DNA of 29,898 nt from CALCTE01 sp045627885 (GTDB lineage Bacteria > Bacillota > Clostridia > Oscillospirales > CAG-272), in NCBI GenBank assembly GCA_045627885.1, contig JAZQOM010000067.1, positions 1 through 29,898 on the forward strand, given 5' to 3'. The notes beneath the pieces are model-generated. The model made no database searches and was not told the origin of the DNA. It worked only from the letters and a program-made list of their open reading frames with translations. Shown one piece after another: positions 1 to 8,005 of this stretch (its first letter is position 1; each line of letters opens with the position of its first letter). The position numbers were made by a program, and so were the translations under genes.

Positions 1-133
1 CCTCGGCGGCGTACTGCTTTATGAGTGCGCTTGTCTTTTTTTGCGATACAAAAGTAAACGCCGAAAGCACTGAGCCGGCGCATATAACAAGGCATACAAG
101 TACGGTCACTGTGACGATAAGTATTTTTTTCAT
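1..133 (-). CDS. N-terminus of an exported or membrane protein (cut by window edge)
   Basis: The reverse strand has an ATG at 133 preceded by GGAGG (141-145) at about 7 nt, and an open frame running off the window. The first residues are MKKILIVTVTVLVCLVICAG: a short basic start, then a hydrophobic stretch of about 20 residues, then S/A-rich sequence and a polar region with several lysines. This is either a Sec signal peptide or an N-terminal membrane anchor. Only 44 residues are visible, so no family can be named. No promoter is clear between it and the tRNA-Pro terminator. Confidence 0.6.
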   Translation of the reverse strand, partial: MKKILIVTVTVLVCLVICAGSVLSAFTFVSQKKTSALIKQYAAE

Positions 134-180
134 ACAAAATCCTCCGTGATTTTTCTGCAAAGCAATGATTTTATAAACAA

Positions 181-202
181 AAAACCGTCATAAGACGGTT
201 TT
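181..202 (-). terminator. Intrinsic terminator of tRNA-Pro
   Basis: A perfect 9-bp stem (181-189 with 194-202, loop ATAA) lies directly after the 3' end of the tRNA on the reverse strand. It is followed on that strand by a T-rich tail (TTTTTTGTTTATAA, counting the stem end). Confidence 0.75.
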
Positions 203-204
203 GT

Positions 205-281
205 TGGTCGGAGTGACTGGATTTGAACCAGCGGCCTCTTGGTCCCGAACCAAGCGCTCTACCAAACTGAGCCACACCCCG
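205..281 (-). tRNA. tRNA-Pro (anticodon CGG)
   Basis: The reverse strand folds as a full cloverleaf. The acceptor stem is CGGGGTG with CACTCCG (one G-U pair). The anticodon stem is CTTGG/CCAAG with loop TTCGGGA, giving anticodon CGG, which reads the proline codon CCG. The T-arm contains GGTTCAAATCC, the discriminator base is A, and CCA is encoded at 207-205. A promoter lies at 387-359 and a terminator directly downstream, so it is a single-gene unit. It is intact. Confidence 0.95.
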
Positions 282-282
282 G

Positions 283-331
283 AATAAGTAATAAGTAATA
301 AGTAATAAGTAATAGGTAATAGGTAATAAAG
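283..331. repeat. Heptanucleotide tandem repeat in the tRNA-Pro leader
   Basis: Four perfect copies of AATAAGT (283-310) are followed by two copies of AATAGGT (311-324) and a decaying seventh unit. The array begins 2 nt from the tRNA 5' end and lies between the tRNA and its predicted promoter, so it would be transcribed in the precursor leader removed by RNase P. Confidence 0.9.
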
Positions 332-358
332 ATTACGGTTTTACAAAGCCGCTTAAAG

Positions 359-387
359 AGTATAGCACAGTTTTGGGGATATTGCAA
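359..387 (-). promoter_or_regulatory. Predicted sigma-A promoter of tRNA-Pro
   Basis: On the reverse strand there is a -35 TTGCAA (387-382), a 17-bp spacer and a -10 TATACT (364-359). Transcription would start near 352, about 70 nt upstream of the mature tRNA, and pass through the heptamer array. Confidence 0.55.
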
Positions 388-425
388 TACCTTTTGAAAA
401 TAAATTACAATAATTGCGTTTTTGC

Positions 426-454
426 TTGACTTTGTCTTTTCCGTATTTTATCAT
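426..454 (+). promoter_or_regulatory. Predicted sigma-A promoter of the alpha-galactosidase gene
   Basis: -35 TTGACT (426-431), 17-bp spacer, -10 TATCAT (449-454). The start codon is about 32 nt downstream of the expected transcription start. No operator or catabolite (cre-type) site is obvious. Confidence 0.65.
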
Positions 455-492
455 ATTATAGGTAACTACTAAACACCAAAAGGAGAAACAAT

Positions 493-2610
493 ATGGAAAA
501 ATTCCGAGAATTTGAAACCTCCAAATCAGGTAACAATACCATACTGAACTACCGTCTCGGCATTCCCACTTACGGCGAAGGTCTTATCGACGGTGTTTAC
601 CGCGGCTTGGGATTCAACGGTGCCGGCTACAATTTGAGTCCCGAAATGATGGTCAGCAACAGCGGCATCCGCGATGTCGAGGAAAGATGCGCCTTTTTGG
701 TAGAGCTTGACGGGCAGTCACTTGTATCGCATTGGGAGCTCGTCGATATTCAAAAAGACGACGCCGACGGCATTATGAATGTTCGCGTTCATCTTAAAAA
801 CACAAAGCGCCCCGCAGAAGTCACCGTTTGCACGAAATACGACGGCTCGGGTTGCCTTTCGAGATGGCTTGAAATAACAAACTGCGACTCTAAGAGCGCA
901 ACTCTCGGTCGCCTCGCTCCGTGGTGCGGTCTTCTCGAGCGCACAACGGAATGGAAAAAGCTTATGCAAAACGATGCCGATTCCTGCTACAAGCTCGGCT
1001 ATTTTGAAAACGAGCACCATTCGCACGAGGGACAGTTCAAGTGGCACGACCTGCACAACGACTGTTACAGCTTCGGCGGCAGATATACGAGAATGCGCTA
1101 CCGTCATCCCTTCTTCGTGCTCGAAAACAAGGCAAAAGGCACTTGCTATGCGGCACAGCTCGCCTACTCCGGCGGATATAAGTTCAGCTTTGACTTCAAC
1201 CCCTATCCCGTTGACGGTCATCTCGCAGTCGTTGCCGAAATAGACGGCACAAAGCCCTTGCGCATAATAGAGGCGGGCGAAACGATAAAGAGCCCCGAGT
1301 TTATTATCTCAATGGTAAACGGCGATATGGATATGGCGATAAACGCAATGCACGACCACATCCGCACGGCAGTTATGATGAAGCCGCACGGCCCCGGCTG
1401 CTACACCGAAGCCGCCATGGGTGGAAACATCGACTCTGCTAAAATTCTCGCAAGCCGCGCAAAGCAGAGAGGCTTTGACATCGTATATATCGACGCGGGT
1501 TGGTATTATCCGCAAGGACAGTATTGGATGGATTGGGTAGGCTCCTGGGAGCCCGACCCCGGTCGCTTCCCGAACGGCATAAGAGAGCTTGCCGACCACT
1601 GCCACGAAATCGGAATAAAGATGGGACTCTGGATGGAACCGGAGCGCATCGGCTACAAGGTCGATAAGTGGGCGGAAGACAAGGACAAGTGCATAAAAGA
1701 CCACTGCGACAACATTAACGGCGGCAAGGACGGCGTGGGCGGACTCTACGACCTTTCGAGAAAGGAAGTCTGCGACTACATCGAGGCGCAGATATGCCGT
1801 ATGATTGAAGAAACAGGTCTTGATATGTTCAGGCTTGACTTCAATGTGGACTATTTTGCGCCCTACGGATACATCGACACCGAAGGCTATATGGAAAGTC
1901 CCGACTTCAAGTACTGCGAAAACTTCTACGCGATGTTCGACAGAATAAGAAAGAAATATCCCAATGTAATATTTGAAAACTGCGCTTCGGGCGGCGGAAG
2001 AAGCGACCTCGGCACAGTCAAATATTTCGACCATACATGGGTAACGGACTACCCCGTCGCTCCGAGATGCTTTGCCATAACAAACGGAATGACGATGTGT
2101 CTGCCTCCCGAGCTTGTGGACAGACTTGTTACCACGATGGGCGCTCCGAAGGTCGGCGCTCTTGAGTTCGACCTTTATCAGCTTATGTTCGTGCGTCCGA
2201 CCTGCCACTTCCCGCCCGAGAAGCCGGACAATCCCGAGCGCGCAAAGAAATTTGAGCAGTTTATGGAGCTCTACAACAGCTTTGCCCGTCCGATGCTTCC
2301 CAAGTGCAAGATTTATCACCATACGCCCTCTCAGGACGACTGTGAGCCCAAGGGTGTGGGAATTCTTGAGGAAGTAAGCGAAAATGCGGACAAGGCGATG
2401 CTCGGCGTATTCGCGCTTGCCGACCCCTGCACGGACGAACAGCTCGTTCGCTTTAAGGGAATAGACGCGTCGAAGAAATACAAGGTTACGGCGCTTTCGG
2501 CAAACGAAACCTTTGAGGTTTCGGGCTATGAGCTCAAATACAAGGGAATTCATGTTGCGCTCCACGGCGCCATAACCGCAGAGCTGTTCCTTGCGGAAGA
2601 AGTAAAATAG
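493..2610 (+). CDS. Alpha-galactosidase, GH36 family (cytoplasmic)
   Basis: A 705-residue retaining glycoside hydrolase, expected to release alpha-linked galactose (or a related sugar) from oligosaccharides such as raffinose or galactomannan fragments. Seen in order: an N-terminal beta-sandwich region (about 1-300); the (beta/alpha)8 motifs WYYPQGQYW near 337 and GLWMEPE at 376-382; the probable nucleophile D449 in MFRLDFN; the family signature CASGGGR at 497-503; the probable acid/base D519 in VTDYP; and a C-terminal beta domain. The length suits GH36. There is no signal peptide, so it acts on imported sugars. The ATG has AGGAG at 481-485. It is transcribed alone, between its own promoter and a terminator at 2622. 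GH36 also includes alpha-N-acetylgalactosaminidases, so the exact sugar is uncertain. Confidence 0.85.
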   Translation: MEKFREFETSKSGNNTILNYRLGIPTYGEGLIDGVYRGLGFNGAGYNLSPEMMVSNSGIRDVEERCAFLVELDGQSLVSHWELVDIQKDDADGIMNVRVHLKNTKRPAEVTVCTKYDGSGCLSRWLEITNCDSKSATLGRLAPWCGLLERTTEWKKLMQNDADSCYKLGYFENEHHSHEGQFKWHDLHNDCYSFGGRYTRMRYRHPFFVLENKAKGTCYAAQLAYSGGYKFSFDFNPYPVDGHLAVVAEIDGTKPLRIIEAGETIKSPEFIISMVNGDMDMAINAMHDHIRTAVMMKPHGPGCYTEAAMGGNIDSAKILASRAKQRGFDIVYIDAGWYYPQGQYWMDWVGSWEPDPGRFPNGIRELADHCHEIGIKMGLWMEPERIGYKVDKWAEDKDKCIKDHCDNINGGKDGVGGLYDLSRKEVCDYIEAQICRMIEETGLDMFRLDFNVDYFAPYGYIDTEGYMESPDFKYCENFYAMFDRIRKKYPNVIFENCASGGGRSDLGTVKYFDHTWVTDYPVAPRCFAITNGMTMCLPPELVDRLVTTMGAPKVGALEFDLYQLMFVRPTCHFPPEKPDNPERAKKFEQFMELYNSFARPMLPKCKIYHHTPSQDDCEPKGVGILEEVSENADKAMLGVFALADPCTDEQLVRFKGIDASKKYKVTALSANETFEVSGYELKYKGIHVALHGAITAELFLAEEVK

Positions 2611-2621
2611 AATCATATTGA

Positions 2622-2655
2622 ATGCACCGCCGCTTCAACCGGGCGGTGCATTTTT
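2622..2655 (+). terminator. Intrinsic terminator of the alpha-galactosidase gene
   Basis: A perfect 10-bp GC-rich stem (2622-2631 with 2642-2651), 10-nt loop, ending in TTTTT at 2651-2655. The hflX promoter -35 begins 2 nt after the T run. Confidence 0.85.
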
Positions 2656-2656
2656 C

Positions 2657-2686
2657 TTGACTTATACTGCCCGAAAAGTATATAAT
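2657..2686 (+). promoter_or_regulatory. Predicted sigma-A promoter of hflX
   Basis: -35 TTGACT (2657-2662), 18-bp spacer and a consensus -10 TATAAT (2681-2686). The expected start of transcription is about 2693, only a few bases before the first possible start codon, so the message would have almost no 5' leader. Confidence 0.75.
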
Positions 2687-2696
2687 AAAGCAGGCG

Positions 2697-3968
2697 GTGA
2701 TTTTTACGGAAGAAATCGAAAATACATTACAGCAGGCGGTAATATTCGCGCTTGAAGAAAAAGACGGTGAAAAGCAGAGCTCCCTTGACGAGCTTTGCAG
2801 GCTTCTCGACACCGCCGGCGCGGTATGCGTAAAGCGGTTTTTGCAACACGCTTCTCCCGAAGCGAAAACCTACATCGGAAGCGGCAAAGCCGCGGAAATT
2901 GCCGAGTTCTGCAAATACAACGAAATTGCTCTCGCGGTATGCGACGACGAGCTTTCTCCGTCGCAGATAAAAAATCTCGAGGATATTATGGACGGCGTGG
3001 AAGTAATCGACCGCAGTATGCTTATTCTCGAAATATTCAAGCGCCACGCGGTGAGCGCAGAGGGAAAATTGCAAGTCGAAATCGCCGAGCTTCGCTATAC
3101 AATTCCGAGACTTATCGGAAAAGGCGCGCAGCTTTCGCGTCAGGGCGGCGGTGGCGGCGGCGCACGCAGAGGCTCGGGAGAATCCAAGCTCGAGACCGAC
3201 AGGCGCCATGTCGAGCACAGAATAGAATATCTCAAATCCCAGCTTGAGCAGATGGAGAGGACAAGAACTCTGCAAAGACACAGCAGGGAGCGCTCCGGTA
3301 TAACGAGAGTTGCCGTGGCGGGATATACGAATGCCGGAAAATCAACGCTCCTCAATTTGCTCACGAATGCCGGAATTCTCGCCGAAGACAAGCTCTTTGC
3401 AACGCTTGATACCACGACGAGAAAATATACTCTGCCGTCGGGAACGGAGATTCTTTTAACCGATACGGTAGGCTTTATTCAGAGATTGCCGCATCACTTG
3501 ATAAAGGCGTTCCGCTCCACTCTTGAAGAAGTGGCATACGCCGATGTGATAGTAATAGTCTGCGATGTGTCGGACAAAAACTGTGCAAATGAGCTTGATG
3601 TGTGCGAAAAGCTCTTATCGGAGCTCGGCGCGGGCGGAAAGCCGACTGTATATGTTTTTAACAAGTGCGATGCGATAAGCTCTCTGCCCTACGAGCTCTC
3701 GGCTTCGAAATACGCCTCGGGCGTAATGATGTCGGCTCTCACGGGAGAGGGAAAAGACGCATTTACGGAAGCGCTCGAAGCGGCAATTTCGTCAAATTCG
3801 AGACGCTTTGAGCTTCTCATACCGCATAGGGACGGCGCGGCTCTGTCGAAGCTTTATGCAATCGGAAATGTGGAAAGCACCGAATACACCGACGGCGGAA
3901 CAAAAGTTTTTGTTACGCTGAAAGCAAAAGACTGTGCGCAATTTGAGAAATATTCAGTTAAGGAGTGA
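2697..3968 (+). CDS. hflX: Ribosome-associated GTPase HflX
   Basis: HflX binds the 50S/70S ribosome and splits or rescues stalled ribosomes, especially under stress. Seen: the N-terminal HflX domain (about 10-130, with TYIGSGK), a Gly-rich linker RQGGGGGGARRGSGE joined to a coiled-coil helix (about 145-195), then the G domain: P-loop GYTNAGKST (209-217), G3 DTVGF (256-260), G4 NKCD (322-325), and an SAL motif in MSALTGEG. The length of 423 fits the family. The start is unusual: the GTG at 2697 has no properly spaced ribosome-binding site, while a near-perfect one (GGCGGTGAT, 2694-2702) sits just before an in-frame ACG at 2706. Its last codons carry the ribosome-binding site of the next gene. 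Confidence 0.92.
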   Translation: MIFTEEIENTLQQAVIFALEEKDGEKQSSLDELCRLLDTAGAVCVKRFLQHASPEAKTYIGSGKAAEIAEFCKYNEIALAVCDDELSPSQIKNLEDIMDGVEVIDRSMLILEIFKRHAVSAEGKLQVEIAELRYTIPRLIGKGAQLSRQGGGGGGARRGSGESKLETDRRHVEHRIEYLKSQLEQMERTRTLQRHSRERSGITRVAVAGYTNAGKSTLLNLLTNAGILAEDKLFATLDTTTRKYTLPSGTEILLTDTVGFIQRLPHHLIKAFRSTLEEVAYADVIVIVCDVSDKNCANELDVCEKLLSELGAGGKPTVYVFNKCDAISSLPYELSASKYASGVMMSALTGEGKDAFTEALEAAISSNSRRFELLIPHRDGAALSKLYAIGNVESTEYTDGGTKVFVTLKAKDCAQFEKYSVKE

Positions 3969-3974
3969 GCTTTT

Positions 3975-4442
3975 GTGAAAGAGAAAAGCTGTGCCTTCTC
4001 CGGAAACAGAGAGCTTCCGAATGGGAAAGAGCTTGAAAAGCTCAAAAAAGCTGTCGAAAACGCCATTATGTCGCTCGTATATAAGGGCTACACGGATTTT
4101 TACGCGGGCGGCGCGCTTGGCTTTGATATGCTGTGTGAGCTTTCGGTTTTGAGAATACGAATGCTCGGATACAATGTAAAGCTCCACATATTTGCTCCGT
4201 TTGAAAAGCAGGACGAAAAATGGAGCGCCGACAACAAAATAATTTATTCTCATATAATAAAGCTCGCCGACGAAGTGACATACGCTTTGCCGGAAGATGT
4301 CAAGGAAGCGTATTTTATAAGGAACAGAGCCATGGTGGACGCAAGCTCCGTGCTGATATGCTTTCAGAGAAAAACCTCGGGCGGCACGGAATATACAAAA
4401 AAATACGCGGAAAAATGCGGACTTGAAATAGTAGCTCTGTAA
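3975..4442 (+). CDS. SLOG-family protein (DUF1273/YpsA-like)
   Basis: A 155-residue Rossmann-like protein. The N-terminal strand ends in FSGNRE, and the phosphate-binding-type loop YAGGALGFDM (about 42-51) is the hallmark of the SLOG superfamily, whose members bind nucleotides or nucleotide-derived ligands. IFAPFEKQDEKW and a late SGGTEYT loop match the DUF1273/YpsA branch. The biochemical function is not known. The GTG start has AGGAG at 3961-3965, inside the end of hflX, and begins 6 nt after the hflX stop, so the two genes are cotranscribed and probably translationally coupled. It ends at a terminator shared with the phage module on the other strand. Confidence 0.75.
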   Translation: MKEKSCAFSGNRELPNGKELEKLKKAVENAIMSLVYKGYTDFYAGGALGFDMLCELSVLRIRMLGYNVKLHIFAPFEKQDEKWSADNKIIYSHIIKLADEVTYALPEDVKEAYFIRNRAMVDASSVLICFQRKTSGGTEYTKKYAEKCGLEIVAL

Positions 4443-4455
4443 TTAAACTCTGAAT

Positions 4456-4491
4456 AAAAAAGGCAGATTTGCGTTGCAAATCTGCCTTTTT
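4456..4491. terminator. Bidirectional terminator between hflX-SLOG operon and phage module
   Basis: A 16-bp A/T-flanked inverted repeat (4457-4472 with 4476-4491, core AGGCAGATTTGC, loop of 3 nt) has an A run on one side and a T run on the other. It can therefore end transcription from both strands. It lies 14 nt after the SLOG stop and 1 nt after the stop of the last phage gene. Confidence 0.9.
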
Positions 4492-4492
4492 G

Positions 4493-5602
4493 TTATGCCA
4501 GCGCTTCCGGAAAGGTCATATATTTTCCGAGTCCGCTTTGCTTGTAGTATTCATATCTCTGCGAATCGGTCATATTTGCCTTTTGCAAGAACAGCTTTCT
4601 CGAATTTATCTGCGACTTTGTGAGATTTACATCCTTGTACGGGTCTATATCTATGCCGAAGCCCTCGAAATAATCCGAAAGATAGGTTTTGAGGATATCG
4701 TAGTACCTGCTTCCGTCGGTCGATTTTGCGCCGTCGAGAATGAGCTTTGCCGCGGCAAGCTTTGACTCGTTTTCTTTTTGCTTTTGCTGCTGCTCGAACT
4801 GCTTTTGCGCCATAGCCATATCGTTTGCCGCCTTTTTCTTTGCAAGCGCAAGATTTGCCTCCTGCACCGCTATCTGACGCTTTGCAATACTGTTTGCAAT
4901 CTTGTCCTGCTCCCTGTCGTATTCGAGCTGCTCTATTCTTACCGTTTCGTTTCGCAGAGTTTCGAGCATATCGCTCAAATTCTGCATTTTCGCCTTTGCC
5001 GCATTGTCGGAAAGCTCTCCCTTTCTCGACAAAAGAAGTCTGTCAAGCTCGGCTATCGCGTTGTCTATCGCGTTGTTGAATTCGAGCTCGTGCGTTCTCA
5101 CCTTGCCGCCCTCCGCGGAAAGTCCGAGATTCGCAAAGCGTTCGCGCATAACGGGTACCTGCGACAAGGCTTCGTTGTATGCCTGCTTTTGCTTTACCTT
5201 TGTCTGCGCCTCAAAGCTTTTTTCCGCCGATGATTTCTCGGCATCGACCATAATGTTTTTTATCTGCAGCTGTGACTTAAGCGCTTTTTCCACTCCGTCC
5301 TTTGTGGTGCTGTCCGCCGCGTTCTTTCCGTATTCGTCGTAGAGCCATTCCGCTCCGTAACCGCTCTTTGCAACGCTTTGGGAGTCAAGCCCCATCTTGT
5401 CCGCTTTATATGCGGCGTTATTTGCGCCGACATTGTCAGCCCACGCAAGAGCGTCGTCTATATCAAGTCCCATACTCTGTCTGTCCTTGATGAGCTCGAG
5501 AGTTCTCGCCTTTTCCTCGTTGAAGACATCCTCGTTGCCCTCTCTTATGAGTTTAAGTCTCTCCGCTTCGGGCAAAGTTGCGTATTTCCATTTTGTTGCC
5601 AT
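4493..5602 (-). CDS. Coiled-coil phage protein, last gene of module (possible tail needle or ejection protein)
   Basis: 369 residues, unrecognised by family. It is highly charged and alanine/glutamine/lysine rich, with heptad-like helical stretches (about 100-285), including a QKQFEQQQKQKENE region, and a C-terminal part with FPEALA at the end. No cysteine and no membrane segment is seen. I chose the ATG at 5602 (MATKWKY) because AAAGGAG lies 7 nt upstream; a longer frame from 5620 lacks this. Its place after the gp10-like hub corresponds to the tail needle (gp26) or the first ejection protein of P22-like phages, so a role in closing the neck or entering with DNA is inferred from position and coiled-coil character only. 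It is the final gene; no tailspike follows. Confidence 0.6.
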   Translation of the reverse strand: MATKWKYATLPEAERLKLIREGNEDVFNEEKARTLELIKDRQSMGLDIDDALAWADNVGANNAAYKADKMGLDSQSVAKSGYGAEWLYDEYGKNAADSTTKDGVEKALKSQLQIKNIMVDAEKSSAEKSFEAQTKVKQKQAYNEALSQVPVMRERFANLGLSAEGGKVRTHELEFNNAIDNAIAELDRLLLSRKGELSDNAAKAKMQNLSDMLETLRNETVRIEQLEYDREQDKIANSIAKRQIAVQEANLALAKKKAANDMAMAQKQFEQQQKQKENESKLAAAKLILDGAKSTDGSRYYDILKTYLSDYFEGFGIDIDPYKDVNLTKSQINSRKLFLQKANMTDSQRYEYYKQSGLGKYMTFPEALA

Positions 5603-5616
5603 AGCTTTCTCCTTTC

Positions 5617-7404
5617 TCACAAACGGTATTTCAAATCGAGTCTGCGCAGAGTCATTCTTGCGCCGTCAATCTCAATCTTTACCGCAAAGCTGTACGCCTT
5701 GGGAATTGCAACGGCGGCATTTACGGTTACGGTATCGCCCGTAATTCCGCCCGTTTCGCAAAGCTCGCAGGTCTCGTAGCTTGAGCCCGTTACAACACCG
5801 TTTCTGTAAAATTTAAGATTTATCTCAACTTCTCCGTATGCGTCGAATACGGCGCATATATCGTGAATCTTTTTTTCGCGCGACGGATTGCCGAGCGCGG
5901 TCAGCGCAATAAACGCCATTCTCGGAATATCCTCGTCGAAGTCCGTATAGCCGTCGCCGTATTTTACGAATTTTCCGTCGGGGTGACCGTAATACAGTCC
6001 ACCGTCAATCACAACGGGGCATATCGCCTGCATATTGCTCTGAATGTACCAGCAAAGGCTCTTCTGCGCCTTGGAAAAATTTGTCGTCCCAACGGGATAG
6101 GAACGGGCGCCGTAATCCCAGACATAGCATTTAGAGCCGACAAAAAGCCAGTACTTGTCATCGTAATCCGCGGAATATGCCGCTTTCAGTTCGTCCTTGC
6201 TCTGCTTCAATATGCCGTCTTCGCTCAAGTTTACATTTGAAGAAAGCGGAACGACATTGTTCTCGTTTTCCGAGACGCCGGATGTTATCATATATATTCC
6301 GCGCTTCGAATTGCCGAATACAACATTGTTGTTTACAAGCTGAACACTGTGCGGCATATCGCATCCTATTTCGGAGTTGACGGTACGGGACGAGAAAATC
6401 ACCTCATTTTCGGAGAAAATATAGCTCACCGCGTGAAGGCTCTTCTCGCATAAAACCATGAGCTCGCCGTACTGCTTTTTCATGGCGCTTATTCTGTCAT
6501 TCGCAAAGCCGACAAGCTCAAAATCCGTGTCGGGAAAATATGTGGGGTCAAGAAGTCCCGAGCGGAAAATATGTGTCGGATAGTCGGGATTTCCCGAGAA
6601 GAATACTCTCGTGCCGTTGCCGTCCGTGCCGCCGAAAAGCTCACTCATACGGCAACCGAGAACCTTCGACTTATCCTCCGCCACCACCGAGCTTTTGAGA
6701 TACGCCGTTATCTTCAGATTGTTTATACCCTCGTCACCGGGATAGCGTCCGCTTATCAAGACCGTTCCGTCTGTTCTGTCTACCGAGCAGAATGAGGTTA
6801 TGTCGCTTCCGTTGAGTGTTGCCGATATCGTATCGTTTGCCAAGTCCTTGTACGGCAGAATATATATTCCGTCGCCCTCAAAATTGAACCATGTTTCAAA
6901 ACCTCTGCCTATCATATTGAGCGCTTCGTGAACATCTCCGTCTCTTGCGGCTCTGCCCCTGCCGACTATTACGGTGGGAATATACGGAACAACCTCGTCA
7001 AAGGTTGTTCCGTCTGTGCAATAATAGTGCTCGCCGTCCGCGATGTAGAGCTTTCCGCCGAAGGTAAACATTATGCTTTCTGCGTCGCGTACCGTATGAA
7101 CCTCGGTGGGATTGTGCTCGGGGTTGCAGTCCCATTTATATAAATGAGTTCCGCCGTGTATATACAGACTGTCGTTGAAGCTCTCTGCGCCGTGGCAGGT
7201 CCCGAGCGTCTGTTCTATACAGTATGACTGCCCCTTGCGTGAACCGAGCGCTCCGCCTTCGGGCAACAGATTTTCGGAATAGGAAAGCAGGTGCTCCGAA
7301 TCGCTCCAGCGATTTCCGAGCTTTATTCCGCCGTCAAACGACGAAAAAGAAGCGATGCGCTCCGTGTTGGAAGCGCCGTATCTTCCGGTATCTGCAAAAG
7401 ACAT
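5617..7404 (-). CDS. Phage neck/tail hub protein, gp10-like beta-propeller (head completion)
   Basis: 595 residues made mostly of short beta-strands in repeating units of the kind seq-GGKLYIADG, FNDSLYIHGGTHLYKWD, KYWLFVGSKCYVWDYG and VIDGGLYYGHPDGKFVKYGDG, which suggests a beta-propeller. P22 gp10 and T7 gp12 are beta-propeller proteins forming the nozzle below the portal adaptor; this gene has the matching place, directly after the adaptor (stop and start separated by 1 nt) and before the coiled-coil gene. The C-terminal 100 residues look like a separate beta-sandwich. There is no signal peptide. The ATG has a purine-rich AGAGGGG upstream. The role is inferred from fold pattern, size and gene order; I did not recognise catalytic residues. 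Confidence 0.65.
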   Translation of the reverse strand: MSFADTGRYGASNTERIASFSSFDGGIKLGNRWSDSEHLLSYSENLLPEGGALGSRKGQSYCIEQTLGTCHGAESFNDSLYIHGGTHLYKWDCNPEHNPTEVHTVRDAESIMFTFGGKLYIADGEHYYCTDGTTFDEVVPYIPTVIVGRGRAARDGDVHEALNMIGRGFETWFNFEGDGIYILPYKDLANDTISATLNGSDITSFCSVDRTDGTVLISGRYPGDEGINNLKITAYLKSSVVAEDKSKVLGCRMSELFGGTDGNGTRVFFSGNPDYPTHIFRSGLLDPTYFPDTDFELVGFANDRISAMKKQYGELMVLCEKSLHAVSYIFSENEVIFSSRTVNSEIGCDMPHSVQLVNNNVVFGNSKRGIYMITSGVSENENNVVPLSSNVNLSEDGILKQSKDELKAAYSADYDDKYWLFVGSKCYVWDYGARSYPVGTTNFSKAQKSLCWYIQSNMQAICPVVIDGGLYYGHPDGKFVKYGDGYTDFDEDIPRMAFIALTALGNPSREKKIHDICAVFDAYGEVEINLKFYRNGVVTGSSYETCELCETGGITGDTVTVNAAVAIPKAYSFAVKIEIDGARMTLRRLDLKYRL

Positions 7405-7405
7405 C

Positions 7406-7996
7406 CTATCCCCTCTTTCTCACTGTGCCGTATACGCGGTTGTAGCGCGGCATACTGTATTTGTCGATATTATAGCGATTTGCAATAAGCTCGTCGCATT
7501 TGTATTTGAGGCGCGAATACATCTCCGGGTCGTCCCTCTCGCAGAGCTCTGCCGCCGCCGCGTAGACTATTATATCCGCAGCGTAATCGTCGCATTTAAG
7601 CGTCACTGAGTCGGCTGAGTTCTCGACACTGTCGGGCAGAGAAACATATACAAATGTATATGTTCCCGCAGAAGGAAAGTGAAAATATATCTTTCCGCCC
7701 GCGATATGGAATTTTGCACAAACATCATTCTGCTCGCTGTCGAGAATGCGGCGCGCCTCTATATAGCCGTCGGGAACGCTTATCTCGGCGTCGGGCGTTT
7801 CCGCCGTAACGGTAACCTGCGAATCCGACAGTCCGCATATAGCGCATATACGCCTCTGGCACATATCTATCGCCGTATTCATTTTCAGCATAATATCCGC
7901 CGTCTCATGCGATGTCGACGGAAGCACCGTGCCGTCCTTGGAATACTCGCAGAGCACCTTCAGAATTTTTGTTTTTATTTGTCCGAGACTCTGCAT
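7406..7996 (-). CDS. Phage head-tail adaptor, gp4-like
   Basis: 196 residues. A helical N-terminal half (LGQIKTKILKVL, then a long helix with two CxxC-like cysteine pairs at RRICAICG) is followed by a small beta region (about 60-130) and a C-terminal helical part ending YNRVYGTVRKRG. In P22-like phages a protein of this kind (gp4) docks as a ring on the portal after packaging. The position after the coat gene and before the gp10-like hub, size, and mixed helical/beta outline agree. The start has GAGGTGA overlapping the stop of the preceding gene, so translation is probably coupled. Confidence in the family is moderate. Confidence 0.6.
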   Translation of the reverse strand: MQSLGQIKTKILKVLCEYSKDGTVLPSTSHETADIMLKMNTAIDMCQRRICAICGLSDSQVTVTAETPDAEISVPDGYIEARRILDSEQNDVCAKFHIAGGKIYFHFPSAGTYTFVYVSLPDSVENSADSVTLKCDDYAADIIVYAAAAELCERDDPEMYSRLKYKCDELIANRYNIDKYSMPRYNRVYGTVRKRG

Positions 7997-8005
7997 GGCG
8001 TCACC

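Noticed and set aside
1309..2616. Long open frame antisense to the alpha-galactosidase (435 codons)
   Set aside because: It arises from codon bias of the real gene on the other strand: no ribosome-binding site, no family features, and full overlap with GH36 motifs.
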